This document shows, one piece after another, positions 29,957 through 39,300 of a stretch of 64,000 nt of DNA. The stretch covers positions 62,001 to 126,000 of the forward strand of contig CAVUYQ010000001.1 in NCBI GenBank assembly GCA_963745765.1. Direction: 5' to 3'. Origin of the DNA: Ww85 sp963745765. Lineage in GTDB: Bacteria > Desulfobacterota > Desulfobulbia > Desulfobulbales > Desulfocapsaceae. Position 1 is the first letter of the stretch, and every line of letters begins with the position of its first letter. The notes under the pieces were generated by a model. The model was not told the DNA's origin, ran no database searches, and saw only the letters and a list, made by a program, of their open reading frames with translations. Made by a program: the position numbers and the translations under genes.

Positions 29957-30330
29957 ATGCCGGAGAAACGTTATCGCCCCGAGAACATCATTGCCAGATG
30001 CAGAGAACCAGATATTTTGCTCAGCCAAGGGGAGGGCGGTTGCTGACACCATTAAGTACCTTGGTGTCAGCATCGTTACCTGTTATCTATCGCTGGCGGA
30101 AGGAATATGGTGGTATGATGACCCAGTGAAGCGCCTCAAAGAATTTGAGAAAACATTTGAGGCTTCGTAAAGCCGTCTCAAACCTGACTCCCTGGACAAG
30201 CTCATCCTACAGGAAGCGGCAAAGGGAAATTACCAAGCCCTGATAGTCGCCGTGCACGTATCAAAGCAGTAAGGGAGCCTCTATCTGTTTCGGAACTCAG
30301 GGCCTGCAAGGTGTTTGGTCACACCGATCC
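29957..30330 (+). pseudogene. IS3-family transposase remnant (orfA and start of orfB)
   Basis: ATG at 29957 with AGGAGG upstream opens MPEKRYRPENIIARCREPDI, a typical IS3 OrfA start. The family sequence then continues in shifting frames: LLSQGRAVADTIKYLGVS, YRWRKEYGG, PVKRLKEFEK, LDKLILQEAAKGN, and finally RRARIKAVREPLSVSELRAC and KVFGHTDPS from the beginning of OrfB. At least four frame disruptions and loss of nearly all OrfB show a dead element. It ends where the ABM-domain gene stops. Confidence 0.8.
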
Positions 30331-30611
30331 TAGTGAAATATCGCGTAGACGGTGCCGTCCTCGAGCAGGGAGTCTATTTCCATCTGGATCTCCTGCCGCT
30401 CGGCACTGTTGAACCAGTTCTCCCAGTCTTCGAGCGACCGCCAGGCACTGATGACCAGACGCTCCCCGGGGCGATCGATCCTGTGCAGGGTCTGTCCGGA
30501 GACATAGCCGGGCTGCATCAGGCATGCGCCGCGCATTTTGAGCAGGAGTCCTTTAAGTTTTTCTTCCAAGCTGCTGGTTACGTTCCGCGTTATGAAGACT
30601 TTTACTGTCAT
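30330..30611 (-). CDS. Antibiotic biosynthesis monooxygenase (ABM) domain protein
   Basis: Small protein (93-94 aa) with the dimeric ferredoxin-like ABM fold: TVKVFITRNVTSSLEEKLKG, GYVSGQTLHRIDRPGERLVI and AWRSLEDWENWFNSAERQEI are characteristic. Members include quinol monooxygenases and haem-degrading enzymes, but many have no known substrate, and no haem-ligand residue can be assigned here. GGAGGAAG lies just before the ATG at 30611; a GTG directly upstream (30614) is the alternative. Intact. It abuts IS3 debris downstream and is divergent from the membrane protein gene at 30699. Confidence 0.85.
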   Translation of the reverse strand: MTVKVFITRNVTSSLEEKLKGLLLKMRGACLMQPGYVSGQTLHRIDRPGERLVISAWRSLEDWENWFNSAERQEIQMEIDSLLEDGTVYAIFH

Positions 30612-30698
30612 CACTTCCTCCTCTGTTTGGCCTTGCCATCCGCCGTTTCATGTTATGTAAAAAAAACTGATCCTCAGGAGGAAGGTCTATAACTCTGG

Positions 30699-31244
30699 AT
30701 GATTTCGATGTTGAGTTGGATACAAGAATTAGCGTATGAGATCAGTATCACGATTGTTCCACAAATCCTTGCTGTCCGTTTATTGCTCCTATCATTACTT
30801 GTTTGGCTTGACAACCTGAGGATTTTGAAGCTCCAGAGAATCCTATTCAGTATGTTGATATTAGCCGCTATTGCCCGCTTCTGTCTTCCAATATCCTCCC
30901 TGGCCAATGAGTTTCTTCAGGAGCATTTCTTTGAACAGAAAATCATGGAGGTTAATGGTAAACTGTCTCGTGGAACCGCTGATCTGGATACATTGACAGG
31001 CGTTCATTTACCTAAATATGTTGGGATAATGGGTGCAATCGGCAACAGTGCCTCTTATATAAAGAATAAATCTCTGGAATTTAAAAAGGCAATCGAAATC
31101 ACCATAGAGAACAAGGGACTTATCGTGGAGAACCTACTAAGACTGACGTTCCTCTATCTTGGTGTTTTCGTCATTCAGGTACTGGTGTTACCGTTGCTAA
31201 TCTTCTGGTTCCTTATACGAGTAGTTAATTCTTTCTTTATCTAA
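30699..31244 (+). CDS. Unidentified membrane protein, possibly N-terminally truncated
   Basis: 181 aa, not recognised with confidence. It has two N-terminal hydrophobic stretches (ISITIVPQILAVRLLLLSLL and ILFSMLILAAIARFCLPIS), a soluble amphipathic middle (about 70-140, charged, helix-rich), and a strongly hydrophobic C-terminal helix pair (LYLGVFVIQVLVLPLLIFWF). The segment ARFCLPISSLANEFLQEHF resembles the C-terminal half of a larger family of uncharacterised inner-membrane proteins, suggesting that an N-terminal region was lost (weak inference). AGGAGGAAGG is 15 bases upstream, farther than ideal. It is inside the mosaic island. Confidence 0.55.
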   Translation: MISMLSWIQELAYEISITIVPQILAVRLLLLSLLVWLDNLRILKLQRILFSMLILAAIARFCLPISSLANEFLQEHFFEQKIMEVNGKLSRGTADLDTLTGVHLPKYVGIMGAIGNSASYIKNKSLEFKKAIEITIENKGLIVENLLRLTFLYLGVFVIQVLVLPLLIFWFLIRVVNSFFI

Positions 31245-31306
31245 ACAGTTTTACCATAGTAGTGAAATAGGGGATAGACTATGTTTTTCGGATGACGGCT
31301 GGCCTG

Positions 31307-31325
31307 GAGGCGAAGCCTCTTTTGT
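31307..31325 (+). terminator. Weak terminator after the membrane protein gene
   Basis: Five-base stem GAGGC/GCCTC with a GAA loop followed by TTTTG. Correctly placed 60 bases after the stop at 31244, but short. Confidence 0.4.
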
Positions 31326-31485
31326 TATTGTAAAAAACTACGCGGTAGGTGTCGCGAACTGCACGCAAGGATGCCCTTTAAGGTTATGGAAAAACTCTTA
31401 AAATTTGCGGACTCAGGTCCTGATGGTGAGGGCTCCAGGTACCGAGGAAGGGGTTTAGGGACAGAATAGGCGGGTAGTCATACAA

Positions 31486-31523
31486 ACCGGCACTGTTCTG
31501 CGTTGTCGCAGAACAGTGCCGGT
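31486..31523 (-). terminator. Long perfect hairpin downstream of the DUF4388 gene
   Basis: Sixteen-base perfect stem ACCGGCACTGTTCTGC/GCAGAACAGTGCCGGT with a 6-base loop, starting 22 bases past the DUF4388 stop. The T-run on the minus strand is poor (TTTGTATG), so it could be a terminator, a Rho-linked 3' stabiliser or another structured signal. The rest of 31245-31544 holds no gene. Confidence 0.6.
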
Positions 31524-31544
31524 GACGTCGGTCTCCAGGATTTG

Positions 31545-32078
31545 TTACTCTTCATCATCGGCGTCTTCTGAATCCCTGTCAATCTGAACGACACCCTCAA
31601 AGAGAAGATGGTCGATTCGCTCATCAAGAATAATTTCTTCATCTGAAGACAGCTCTGAAACGAAAGCAAAGGTGCCCTTATGCCAGGTAAGAACCTTGAA
31701 AAAGGCGTCTTTTACCTGATGCTTCAGATTTTCCTGGAGAACCGGCTTTTGTACAAAGCCTTTTTTTAACAGAATCTCCCCGAGTCGTTCCTTGTGTTTC
31801 TCATTCAGGTGAATTCTGAGACATTCATTCAACTGCTCGTCCGTAATAATTTCTGAATCAACCAGCCGCTGTCCCAATTGCTTCTGCTGGGTGTGAAGTG
31901 TTCCCCAGCTGAGTTTTCCCTTGGTAAAGAACAGGGTCGCTTTTTCGGGAGGGTTAAGCAGGATGAGTTTACCGCTAAGCCGGGTGAAATAGAGAATTTG
32001 CAGGACACTCTCAATGGTCAGAACCTGCAGGGACCCCTGGAAGTCGACGGCTAATCTTTTCTTGTTATCTGTTTGCAT
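31545..32078 (-). CDS. DUF4388 (PATAN-type) domain protein
   Basis: 177 aa. N-terminal DUF4388 region: FQGSLQVLTIESVLQILYFT, SGKLILLNPPEKATLFFTKG, KLSWGTL. A middle block GQRLVDSEIITDEQLNECL and LGEILLKKGF resembles the repeats found in type II/IV secretion ATPase N-domains (MshEN-like). The C-terminus is acidic (DRDSEDADDEE). Proteins of this type are associated with two-component and gliding or motility regulation, but this one has no assigned function. A decayed C-terminal copy lies at 24336-24470 in the same orientation. Confidence 0.82.
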   Translation of the reverse strand: MQTDNKKRLAVDFQGSLQVLTIESVLQILYFTRLSGKLILLNPPEKATLFFTKGKLSWGTLHTQQKQLGQRLVDSEIITDEQLNECLRIHLNEKHKERLGEILLKKGFVQKPVLQENLKHQVKDAFFKVLTWHKGTFAFVSELSSDEEIILDERIDHLLFEGVVQIDRDSEDADDEE

Positions 32079-32279
32079 AGTTATGCCTTGCCACTCAATG
32101 ATTAGACGGATTCATTGATGACTATACGTACGGGGAGTGTATGGTTTGTTGAGATGCACGGTATCGATGTTTAGTATACGAGCAAGATGTAGCGAAGTAA
32201 ATATTTACTGGAAGCAAAAAGACATTTATTCGCTCTTTACTGCCGGGACAGGAGAAGATGCTGCAATCCCAAAAGGTAT

Positions 32280-32323
32280 AAAAAAGGAAGAACCCTAGCT
32301 GATTTTGTCAGGCAGGGTTCTTC
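32280..32323 (-). terminator. Rho-independent terminator after the peptidyl-prolyl isomerase gene
   Basis: Ten-base stem GAAGAACCCT/AGGGTTCTTC (32287-32296 and 32314-32323) followed on the minus strand by CC and a run of six T. It lies 29 bases beyond the stop of the gene at 32352. Confidence 0.8.
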
Positions 32324-32351
32324 GTGCAGCTGTTTAGATACCGGCTGTTTT

Positions 32352-33383
32352 CTAGAAATCAACCAATTCAACATCAAATATCATCACCGCGTTCGGCGGA
32401 ATCGGGCCTCTTCCTGAAGCACCGTAACCAAGTTGCGGAGGTATGATCAGAATACGTTTTTCACCTTTTTTCATGCTCAGGAATGCCTCGTCCCAGCCTT
32501 TGATAACCCTGCCTGCACCAACCGGAAACTTGATAGGTTCTCCACGGTCATAAGAACTGTCAAACTTCTGGCCGTTCAGCAATTTGCCGGTATAATGAGC
32601 GGTAACCGTACTATTCATGGCTGGGGTCTCAGTGCCGCTGCCTTCCTGGACGACGACATATTTAAGACCGCTCGGGGTTGTTATTGCACCGGGAAACTGC
32701 TTTTCAATAAGCGCCTGCTGGGCTTCCATGGCGGCGACTTCCTTTTCAAGCTGTCTTTCCTTCATCGTTGACTGCAGATTGTCGAAAGCGGCCTGGTCCG
32801 CTTTGAAGGCTTCTGCAGCTTTACCGACCCGGATAATTTCCACATGCTCGATAACATCATTTTGCCTGATACTGTTGACGATGTCCTGGCCTGCTACGAC
32901 ATGACCGAACACGGTGTGTTTTCCGTCCAGCCAGGGTGTCGGCACATGGGTGATAAAAAACTGGCTGCCATTGGTTCCGGGACCGGAATTGGCCATCGAC
33001 AGTATTCCCGGTCGGTCATGGACCAGAGATGGGTCTATTTCATCAGGGAAGGTGTAACCGGGACCGCCGGTTCCGTTACCTAGAGGATCTCCACCCTGAA
33101 TCATGAAGTCGGGGATGACACGGTGAAATTTCAGACCGTCATAGAACCGGGTCCCCTTTTTACCGGATCCGCCGCCGAGTTCCTTGGTTCCTTCGGCCAG
33201 GCCGACAAAGTTTGCTACGGTTAGTGGTGTTTTCTCAAACTCAAGAGCGAGAAGTATTTCACCTTTGTTGGTTATGATCTTTGCGTACAGGCCATCTTTA
33301 AGTTTTGCTTCCGCCATATTCAAGTCTCCGATAATATATACAAGCAGGGTAATCAGTACCATAATAAGCGCTGATCTTTTCAT
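32352..33383 (-). CDS. Exported cyclophilin-FKBP fusion peptidyl-prolyl isomerase
   Basis: 343 aa with two unrelated prolyl-isomerase domains. A signal-like N-terminus (ALIMVLITLLVYIIGDLNMA) suggests export. Cyclophilin domain (about 30-185): FHRVIPDFMIQGGDP, NGSQFFITHVPTPWLDGKH and TVFGHV carry the active-site residues Arg, Phe, Met, Gln and Trp. A charged helical linker (about 190-230) leads to an FKBP domain (about 235-343): VTAHYTGKLLNGQKFDSS, GAGRVIKGWDEAFLSMKKGE and PPQLGYGASGRGPIPPNA. AAAGGAG precedes the ATG. A terminator follows. Fusions of this kind are known but uncommon; it likely helps fold periplasmic or outer-membrane proteins. Confidence 0.93.
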   Translation of the reverse strand: MKRSALIMVLITLLVYIIGDLNMAEAKLKDGLYAKIITNKGEILLALEFEKTPLTVANFVGLAEGTKELGGGSGKKGTRFYDGLKFHRVIPDFMIQGGDPLGNGTGGPGYTFPDEIDPSLVHDRPGILSMANSGPGTNGSQFFITHVPTPWLDGKHTVFGHVVAGQDIVNSIRQNDVIEHVEIIRVGKAAEAFKADQAAFDNLQSTMKERQLEKEVAAMEAQQALIEKQFPGAITTPSGLKYVVVQEGSGTETPAMNSTVTAHYTGKLLNGQKFDSSYDRGEPIKFPVGAGRVIKGWDEAFLSMKKGEKRILIIPPQLGYGASGRGPIPPNAVMIFDVELVDF

Positions 33384-33596
33384 GGTTTCTCCTTTAGATA
33401 GTATTTGCTTTGAAAGAGTTGTTCTGACTACCCGATAGAACCGGTGTTGTCAAGGGGCTAGCAAGAATCTGATCTCTCCGGCCGTTAGCAGTTGACGAGT
33501 AGTCTCTCAGAGGTTTTATTGTGGATTCCGCTGAGCGATCGCATAAAGGTGCCGCAATCGTTTAGAGTCAATTGGATTACAGGGTGACCATCATTG

Positions 33597-34897
33597 ATGT
33601 TCTTCTATCAACTTATCATAGCGCTGCTCTTCGCGCTCGTTTTTCCCATCCTGCTTATTTATGTTGTCCTTTCCGGGCACCATCGAAGGGGAGTGCGCGA
33701 GCGTCTGGGTTTGTACCGGATACCGCGGCCGGACAGGATAGTGTCATACCGTGTCTGGATACATGCCGCTTCGATAGGTGAGATCAAGGCTGCAGGAATC
33801 ATCATTGAACATTTTCGCAGAAGAGAACCGGAAAGCTTTTTTATCCTGACCACCATGACTATCCACGGACGTGATTTCGCCCAATTACACCTGGGAGACG
33901 ATATCTGCTGTTTTCTTGCCCCGCTCGATATTCCTCTTATCAGCGATGCAGTTATTAAACGCATGAATCCTGATATCTATGTCTGTCTTGAAACGGAATT
34001 GTGGCCACTGCTCATCCACAAGATAAAACGGCACCCGGCGGCGCTGGTCCTGCTGAATGGCAGATTGTCTGACCGCTCTATCAATCGCTACCGGAAACTC
34101 AAGTTTTTCTTTGGTCCGGTCCTCAGGAATTTTGATCGCATAGGGGCTATCAGTGCACATGACCGGGAACGTTTTATCGATCTTGATGCCGATCCGGGCC
34201 GGGTGAGTATTACCGGCAATGTCAAGCATGACATCATACTGCCCAGCCGGCCGGATGCTATACGGAACTACTGGCGGAAAATGCTGGCCATTGGTCCGCA
34301 GACCCGTCTTTTTGCTGCCGCTTCGACACACGCTCCCGAAGAAGCTCTACTCATGCCGATCTTTGAAAGGTTCAGCAGCATCGATGATCAGATCTGCCTT
34401 ATTGCTCCGCGTCATCTTGATCGGCTGGAGGAGATAGAGCAGCTGCTGCAGCAGAGAAAGGTTGCCTTTGATCGACTGAGCGACTGTAAACAGGGTAAGA
34501 AACGCTGTCATTCACTGCTTCTTGTCGATACCTTCGGTGACCTGTCTGAGCTTTTCTCGGTGGTTTACGCGGTTTTCATCGGCGGCAGCCTGGTCGACTA
34601 TGGCGGACACAACCCGATGGAAGCGGCCGTCTGGAGCAAGGTTGTCGTTTTCGGCCCGCATATGCAGGATTTTAATGATGCAGCCCGTGCCCTGGAAACA
34701 GCGGGTGGTGGATTCAGGATACATTCAGTTGATGAGCTTGAACAGTTACTGCAGCACTTTATTGACAATCCCGCAGTGCTGGAAGCTGCAGGTGCCTGGC
34801 CGGGCAGATTGCCCGGAAGCAGCAGGGGGTTGCGGAGCTTCAGGCCGCGTTGATGCACCAGTCGCTCACTTCTGAAAAGCGGCGCCGTTCACGGTGA
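33597..34897 (+). CDS. waaA: WaaA (KdtA) Kdo transferase, frameshift near the C-terminus
   Basis: Transfers Kdo from CMP-Kdo to lipid A precursor at the inner membrane, confirming an LPS-type outer membrane. N-terminal membrane anchor (ALLFALVFPILLIYVVLSG), then GT30 family motifs: HAASIGEIKAA, CLETELWPLL, NGRLSDRS, STHAPEE, APRHLDR and the C-terminal GGSLVDYGGHNPMEAAVW. A single shift near 34797 would end the protein early; in the other frame family-like sequence continues (GQIARKQQGVAELQAALMHQ) to TGA at 34895-34897. The start is ATG 33597 (a TTG directly upstream is also in frame). Total length about 433 aa, normal. Confidence 0.92.
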
Positions 34898-34952
34898 AGG
34901 GCGACGTATGGTTGAGACAGAAGAACGGTTGGCTTGTTGTTTGTAAAATAAT

Positions 34953-34964
34953 GGGTACCTTGAA
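34953..34964 (+). repeat. GGGTACCTTGAA repeat, copy 1
   Basis: Twelve-base word found also at 49698-49709 and 62527-62538. Here only the left arm is present, 38 bases before xth. Confidence 0.5.
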
Positions 34965-35002
34965 TGATTAGATTATCCAAATTAATCTGATATCGGTGAT
35001 TT

Positions 35003-35776
35003 ATGAGACTGGTTTCATGGAATGTCAACGGTCTGAGAGCGCTGTTTAAGAAAGATTTTACCACGAGTGTCGCTTTGATGAAGCCGGATATCCTGGCTCT
35101 GCAGGAGACAAAACTGCAGGCTGATCAACGCAGCGCGGAGATGATTGCTCTGGAAGGGTTTCGGTCATACTGGCACTATGCTTCAACAAAGAAAGGCTAC
35201 AGCGGCGTGGCGACCTATGCCAGGCAATCCCCGCAAGACAGCCGCTGCGGTTTTGGCGTGGAGCGTTTTGATGCCGAAGGGCGGGTTATAGAGATGGACT
35301 ACGGCAGCTTTGTCCTGTTCAATATCTATTTTCCCAATGGTCAGCGCGACGAGGAGCGGCTGCAGTATAAACTGGATTTTTACCGTGATTTTTTCAGCTA
35401 TGCGGATCAGTTGAAAGAAGCGGGAAGGAGCCTGATCATTACCGGCGATTTCAATACCGCACACAACGAGATTGACCTGAAGAATCCTCAATCCAACAAG
35501 GATCGGTCAGGTTTTCTGCGCATTGAGCGCGATGTGCTTGACGATATTGTTTCGCGGGGATACGTGGATACCTTCCGGCATTTCTATCCTGACACGGTAA
35601 AATACTCGTGGTGGAGTTATCGATTTAACGCCAGGAAGAATAATGCCGGCTGGCGCATTGATTATTTTTTTGTAACCAGGGATCTTATCGACAACAACAC
35701 GGTGCGTGACGCTTTCATCCTCAATGACGTGTATGGCTCTGACCATTGCCCGGTCGGCATTGAGCTTGCATTGTAG
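35003..35776 (+). CDS. xth: Exodeoxyribonuclease III (AP endonuclease family)
   Basis: Base-excision repair nuclease, 257 aa. Exonuclease/endonuclease/phosphatase fold with the expected metal and catalytic residues: SWNVNGLRA at the start, LALQETKLQ, the NIYFPNGQRDEERLQYKLDF block, ITGDFNTAHNEIDL, WRIDYFF and the terminal GSDHCPV. The family's typical length is 250-270. It stands alone with about 100 bases to waaA; a repeat word lies in its leader. A decayed nhaA follows, convergent. Confidence 0.95.
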   Translation: MRLVSWNVNGLRALFKKDFTTSVALMKPDILALQETKLQADQRSAEMIALEGFRSYWHYASTKKGYSGVATYARQSPQDSRCGFGVERFDAEGRVIEMDYGSFVLFNIYFPNGQRDEERLQYKLDFYRDFFSYADQLKEAGRSLIITGDFNTAHNEIDLKNPQSNKDRSGFLRIERDVLDDIVSRGYVDTFRHFYPDTVKYSWWSYRFNARKNNAGWRIDYFFVTRDLIDNNTVRDAFILNDVYGSDHCPVGIELAL

Positions 35777-35814
35777 AGCTCTCGTCTGGGTTCATGGAAA
35801 ACTATTCGGTGCGG

Positions 35815-36290
35815 TCATCTGCCCGGTAAGAAGCGCAGTAAGACATAGCCGCTGAGGCCGCTGCTAAAGGAGCCGCCGATAATGCCCCTCGAGGCGTATT
35901 CCTGATAATGTGGTTGGCTGAGAGACAGGGCACCGATGAAAAGTAACATGGTGAACCTGATACCTCAAAGAAACCCCACCCCGACAATCATCGGCCAGTT
36001 AACTCCCTGAATCAATTTGACACGCAGCATCTTTGGCGCCAGCCAGGTGAACAGCGGCAGAACCAGGTAAGGCGATCCATTGCTCCAGGGCATGCTCCAT
36101 CCGCTGCAGCGGTGTTTTAACGCGCTCACGGGCAAGGCAAGACAGGTATATCTGGGGGGATAGAAAAGGGCGATAACGATGATCGTTCCAAGATCATCGG
36201 CAATGGCAAAGGCGGTAAAGAAGGTGACTGGTTCCTTATCTACTGCAATAAATGGCAAAAACGCAGTGGTTTTAGGAAAAAGCTGAGTGC
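35815..36290 (-). pseudogene. Decayed NhaA Na+/H+ antiporter
   Basis: Only about 480 bases remain of a gene normally near 1.2 kb. Recognisable pieces on the minus strand, in order: FFTAFAIADDLGTIIVIALF (the NhaA helix-V segment with the two essential aspartates), then after an internal deletion a block reading EHALEQWIAYLVLPLF-like, then in another frame FTMLLFIGALSLS and RGIIGGSFSSGLSGYVLLRF with the stop at 35815. The N-terminal quarter and most of the middle are missing and frames differ, so this is true gene loss, unlike the single-base shifts elsewhere. Confidence 0.8.
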
Positions 36291-36308
36291 GGCTGGCCGT
36301 TAGAACCT

Positions 36309-39300
36309 TCAGGGGTGAGGTTTTCCGGCGTTCGGATCAAAAAGCCTGATGGTAAACGGGATCTCATGGGATACGCCTTTTTCATCGATTCGCCTGACAA
36401 CTACCTGGATGGTCTCTCCCGCACTCCTTTCCATCATGGTTCGACGGACATCCTCCATTGTTTCAATGTTCACGCCATTGATAGCGACTAGAATATCCCC
36501 TGTTTTGAGTCCGGCACTAACTGCGTCCGAAAGGGGATTTATTTCAATTATTTTCATGCCATGTGCATCATTCTCTGCGTTTTGCTGCAGGACAATGCCA
36601 ATTTTTCCCAGCGCCGGGAAATCTTCTGCCTCGAGCAGGAAAAAATAGTCAGCGGTACTGCTTACTCGTCCATCCATAGGCGTTGTCGCCAGATTGTTGA
36701 TGGTGGCCTGTGTTATTTCCATGCGTCTGGCGACCCGGGGAGGAATGCCGGAGTCTTTGCGGGTATGCTGGCTGCCGGCAAGAACAACCATTTGAGCGGA
36801 TGGATTATCCTGCAGGTAGCGATAGATCGATTCCGCCATGCTCTCATCCCACAGGGCCTGGGCTTGAATAAAACCAGCCAGGGAACCCGATGATCGGGTG
36901 GTGCCGTCATGGACGGCAAGCGTGCCTGCCAGTCGTTCACGGTAGCCGGGCATGGCAAGGTCCCGGTCGCGCGGCAGGGCCATTATCTGCTCTTCGGTCA
37001 AACCCTCGGTTGTGCCTTTTTTAAAGAGTGAGCTGACAATATCTCTGTCGATATTGAGCCCGATAACCGGAATCCGGTTCTTTCTGGCGAAGGCGAAGAT
37101 GGGTCTGAACAGGCGGAAGTCATAACCCCAGACCTCATAGTAACGTGAATTTTTAAGAAACGATGTCTCTGTGATTGATGGGTCATTGATATAATCATCG
37201 AGTGCCTGCTGGCTGCTGCGGGGAAACATCTCCATGCCGATCACCAGACCGCGGTTGCGTTTATAAAGGGCCTCGATGAGCATCAACTGCAGCAGATGAT
37301 CAGCCCGGGAGGTGTGCTGCTCACCAATATAAAGAACACGGTACTTCTCGATCTGATCGAGCAGTCGATCAAATTCGCGGACATTGGAAACGGCCAGACC
37401 CTCAGGTTTTTCCTGCAGGACAAACCTGATGCCTTCCATTGACGGGGCAATAAATTTGTCGACTATCCTGCCTGCCTGAAAATGAAGAAAGGAATATTTG
37501 CCGTAATGTGACAACCGATAGACAGCCGCCTTGGATTCCGAACGACTGCTCGAAGAAATCAGTGCGATTGTCCTGTCCCGGTCAAGCGGATTGAAACGAA
37601 CATCAACGGTGAGTCCTGTGCCGGGGTGGCGGGGCTCAGCAAACAGTGCCCGGGATTGAGCACTTGAGGTACCCAGAAAAATGATATCTTGAGCCAAAAG
37701 CCTGTCCTCGCCGATATCAGCGGCGTCCCTGACCTGGTATGAGGAGCTCGCAGCCAGATCAAGAAACGGCTGGTAGATTTCTTTTTCCTCTTTACGGGCA
37801 AGGACAACCGTAACATGCTCAGCACCGATGATGCCTGACCAGGTTGGTGTGCGTTCTTCAGGGGTGAGCCGGCGCATGATGTCATAATCAGGGTCAATAA
37901 CCAGTTCAAGCGGGTAGGAGTCAAGCGCCAGATCTATTTTGGTAATGCTGCTATCTATCTGCCTGGTGAAGTGAAGGGTGGTCGAAATAGTCCGGACCGT
38001 AAAGTCAAGCATCAGCTCAAAAGGTTCGACCTGCGCCTGTATGAGAGAAAAGGAGAGGATGGTTTTGTCCGGCGTCTGGCGTGTCATGAGACCGCTGATC
38101 TGCAGGTCAGGCAGCTCAATGCGGTCGAGGCGCTGTGAGAAAAACAAATCAAGATCTCGTTTTGACTCCTGTGCAAAAACATCTTTCAGGTCTGTCCAGG
38201 AGGCGGATCTCCCTCTGAACTCGCGATAAAACCGCCGGATGGATTGCGAGAAGATGTCATTGCCTGTTAAACGCTGCAGCTCATGGAAAAGCATGGCAGA
38301 TCGTCCATAACCGACGGCACGCTCCCCGCGGTTGTCGATACGGTCGTGTCCGACGCTCTTAAAATCATGCAGCGGGCTGGTGGAAGGCCTTACATAGTTG
38401 AGATAATTCTGAATGGTCTCTTTGCGCGCCTGCGCCCCTTCCCCCGTTTCTTCGCGGTAGGCAAGATCGGCCAGATAGGTTGTCAGTCCCTCACACCAGT
38501 TGCCGGAATGCTCAGCGATGCTAACGGAGTTGCCAAACCAGGAATGCAGGATCTCGTGGCCAAGGGAAGTCTCCCTGATAAACGGCAGGCGGATCACCTG
38601 CCGGCCCAGGAGGGTAAAGGTCGGCAGTCCGAATCCTGTTGGCTTGGTGTTTTCTACGATCACATAATGATTGAACGGAAAGGGCCCGATACTTTTTTCG
38701 TAGCGGGTGATGTAATCAGCTGCCGAATCGAGATAGCCCTCTGCCAATTCCTTTTCTTCTTTAAAAAACAGGGTATATACTTTCAAGCCATCCCGTACCA
38801 GGCGCTCTTCTATTTCGTAGGGAGCTGCTGCAAAGGTAAGGGCATAGACAGGTTGAGAGAAGGCAAAGCTTACACTGCCTTTCTCCTGTCTGCCCGGAAA
38901 GAAATCAGATTCGCTGACGGCAGTGAACCCTTGAGGGAGCTGAACTTTAAGGGCGTAAGTCGTTTTCTGGTCAGGAACCGGATGCCAGCCGGAGGTCAGG
39001 ACAATTGCCTTGTCTGAGATACTGTTGAGAAAGGTGTTTTCAACCTTTCTTTCATAGGAGATGAACAGGGTCTGCTGACTCCTGTGGGCTGGTATTGCCA
39101 ATACCGTGCCGGGGGCAGGCATAAGCGGGATGTTTTCACGATCAGCCTGGTTCAGCAGGATGCCGGTAATTCTCAGGTCGCTCAAATCGAAGCTGATAGC
39201 TGTGCCCGGAGGTATGAGAACCCTGGTTGTACCGCTCAGCGTCGCCGTTTCCAGATTAAATGAAATGGCCAGGTCTATATGCGGCTTCAGTTCTTCAGCC

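Noticed and set aside
38283..39017. 244-codon plus-strand frame opposite the M1-ChaN fusion
   Set aside because: It is fully antisense to a gene with intact catalytic motifs, and has no RBS or recognisable domain.
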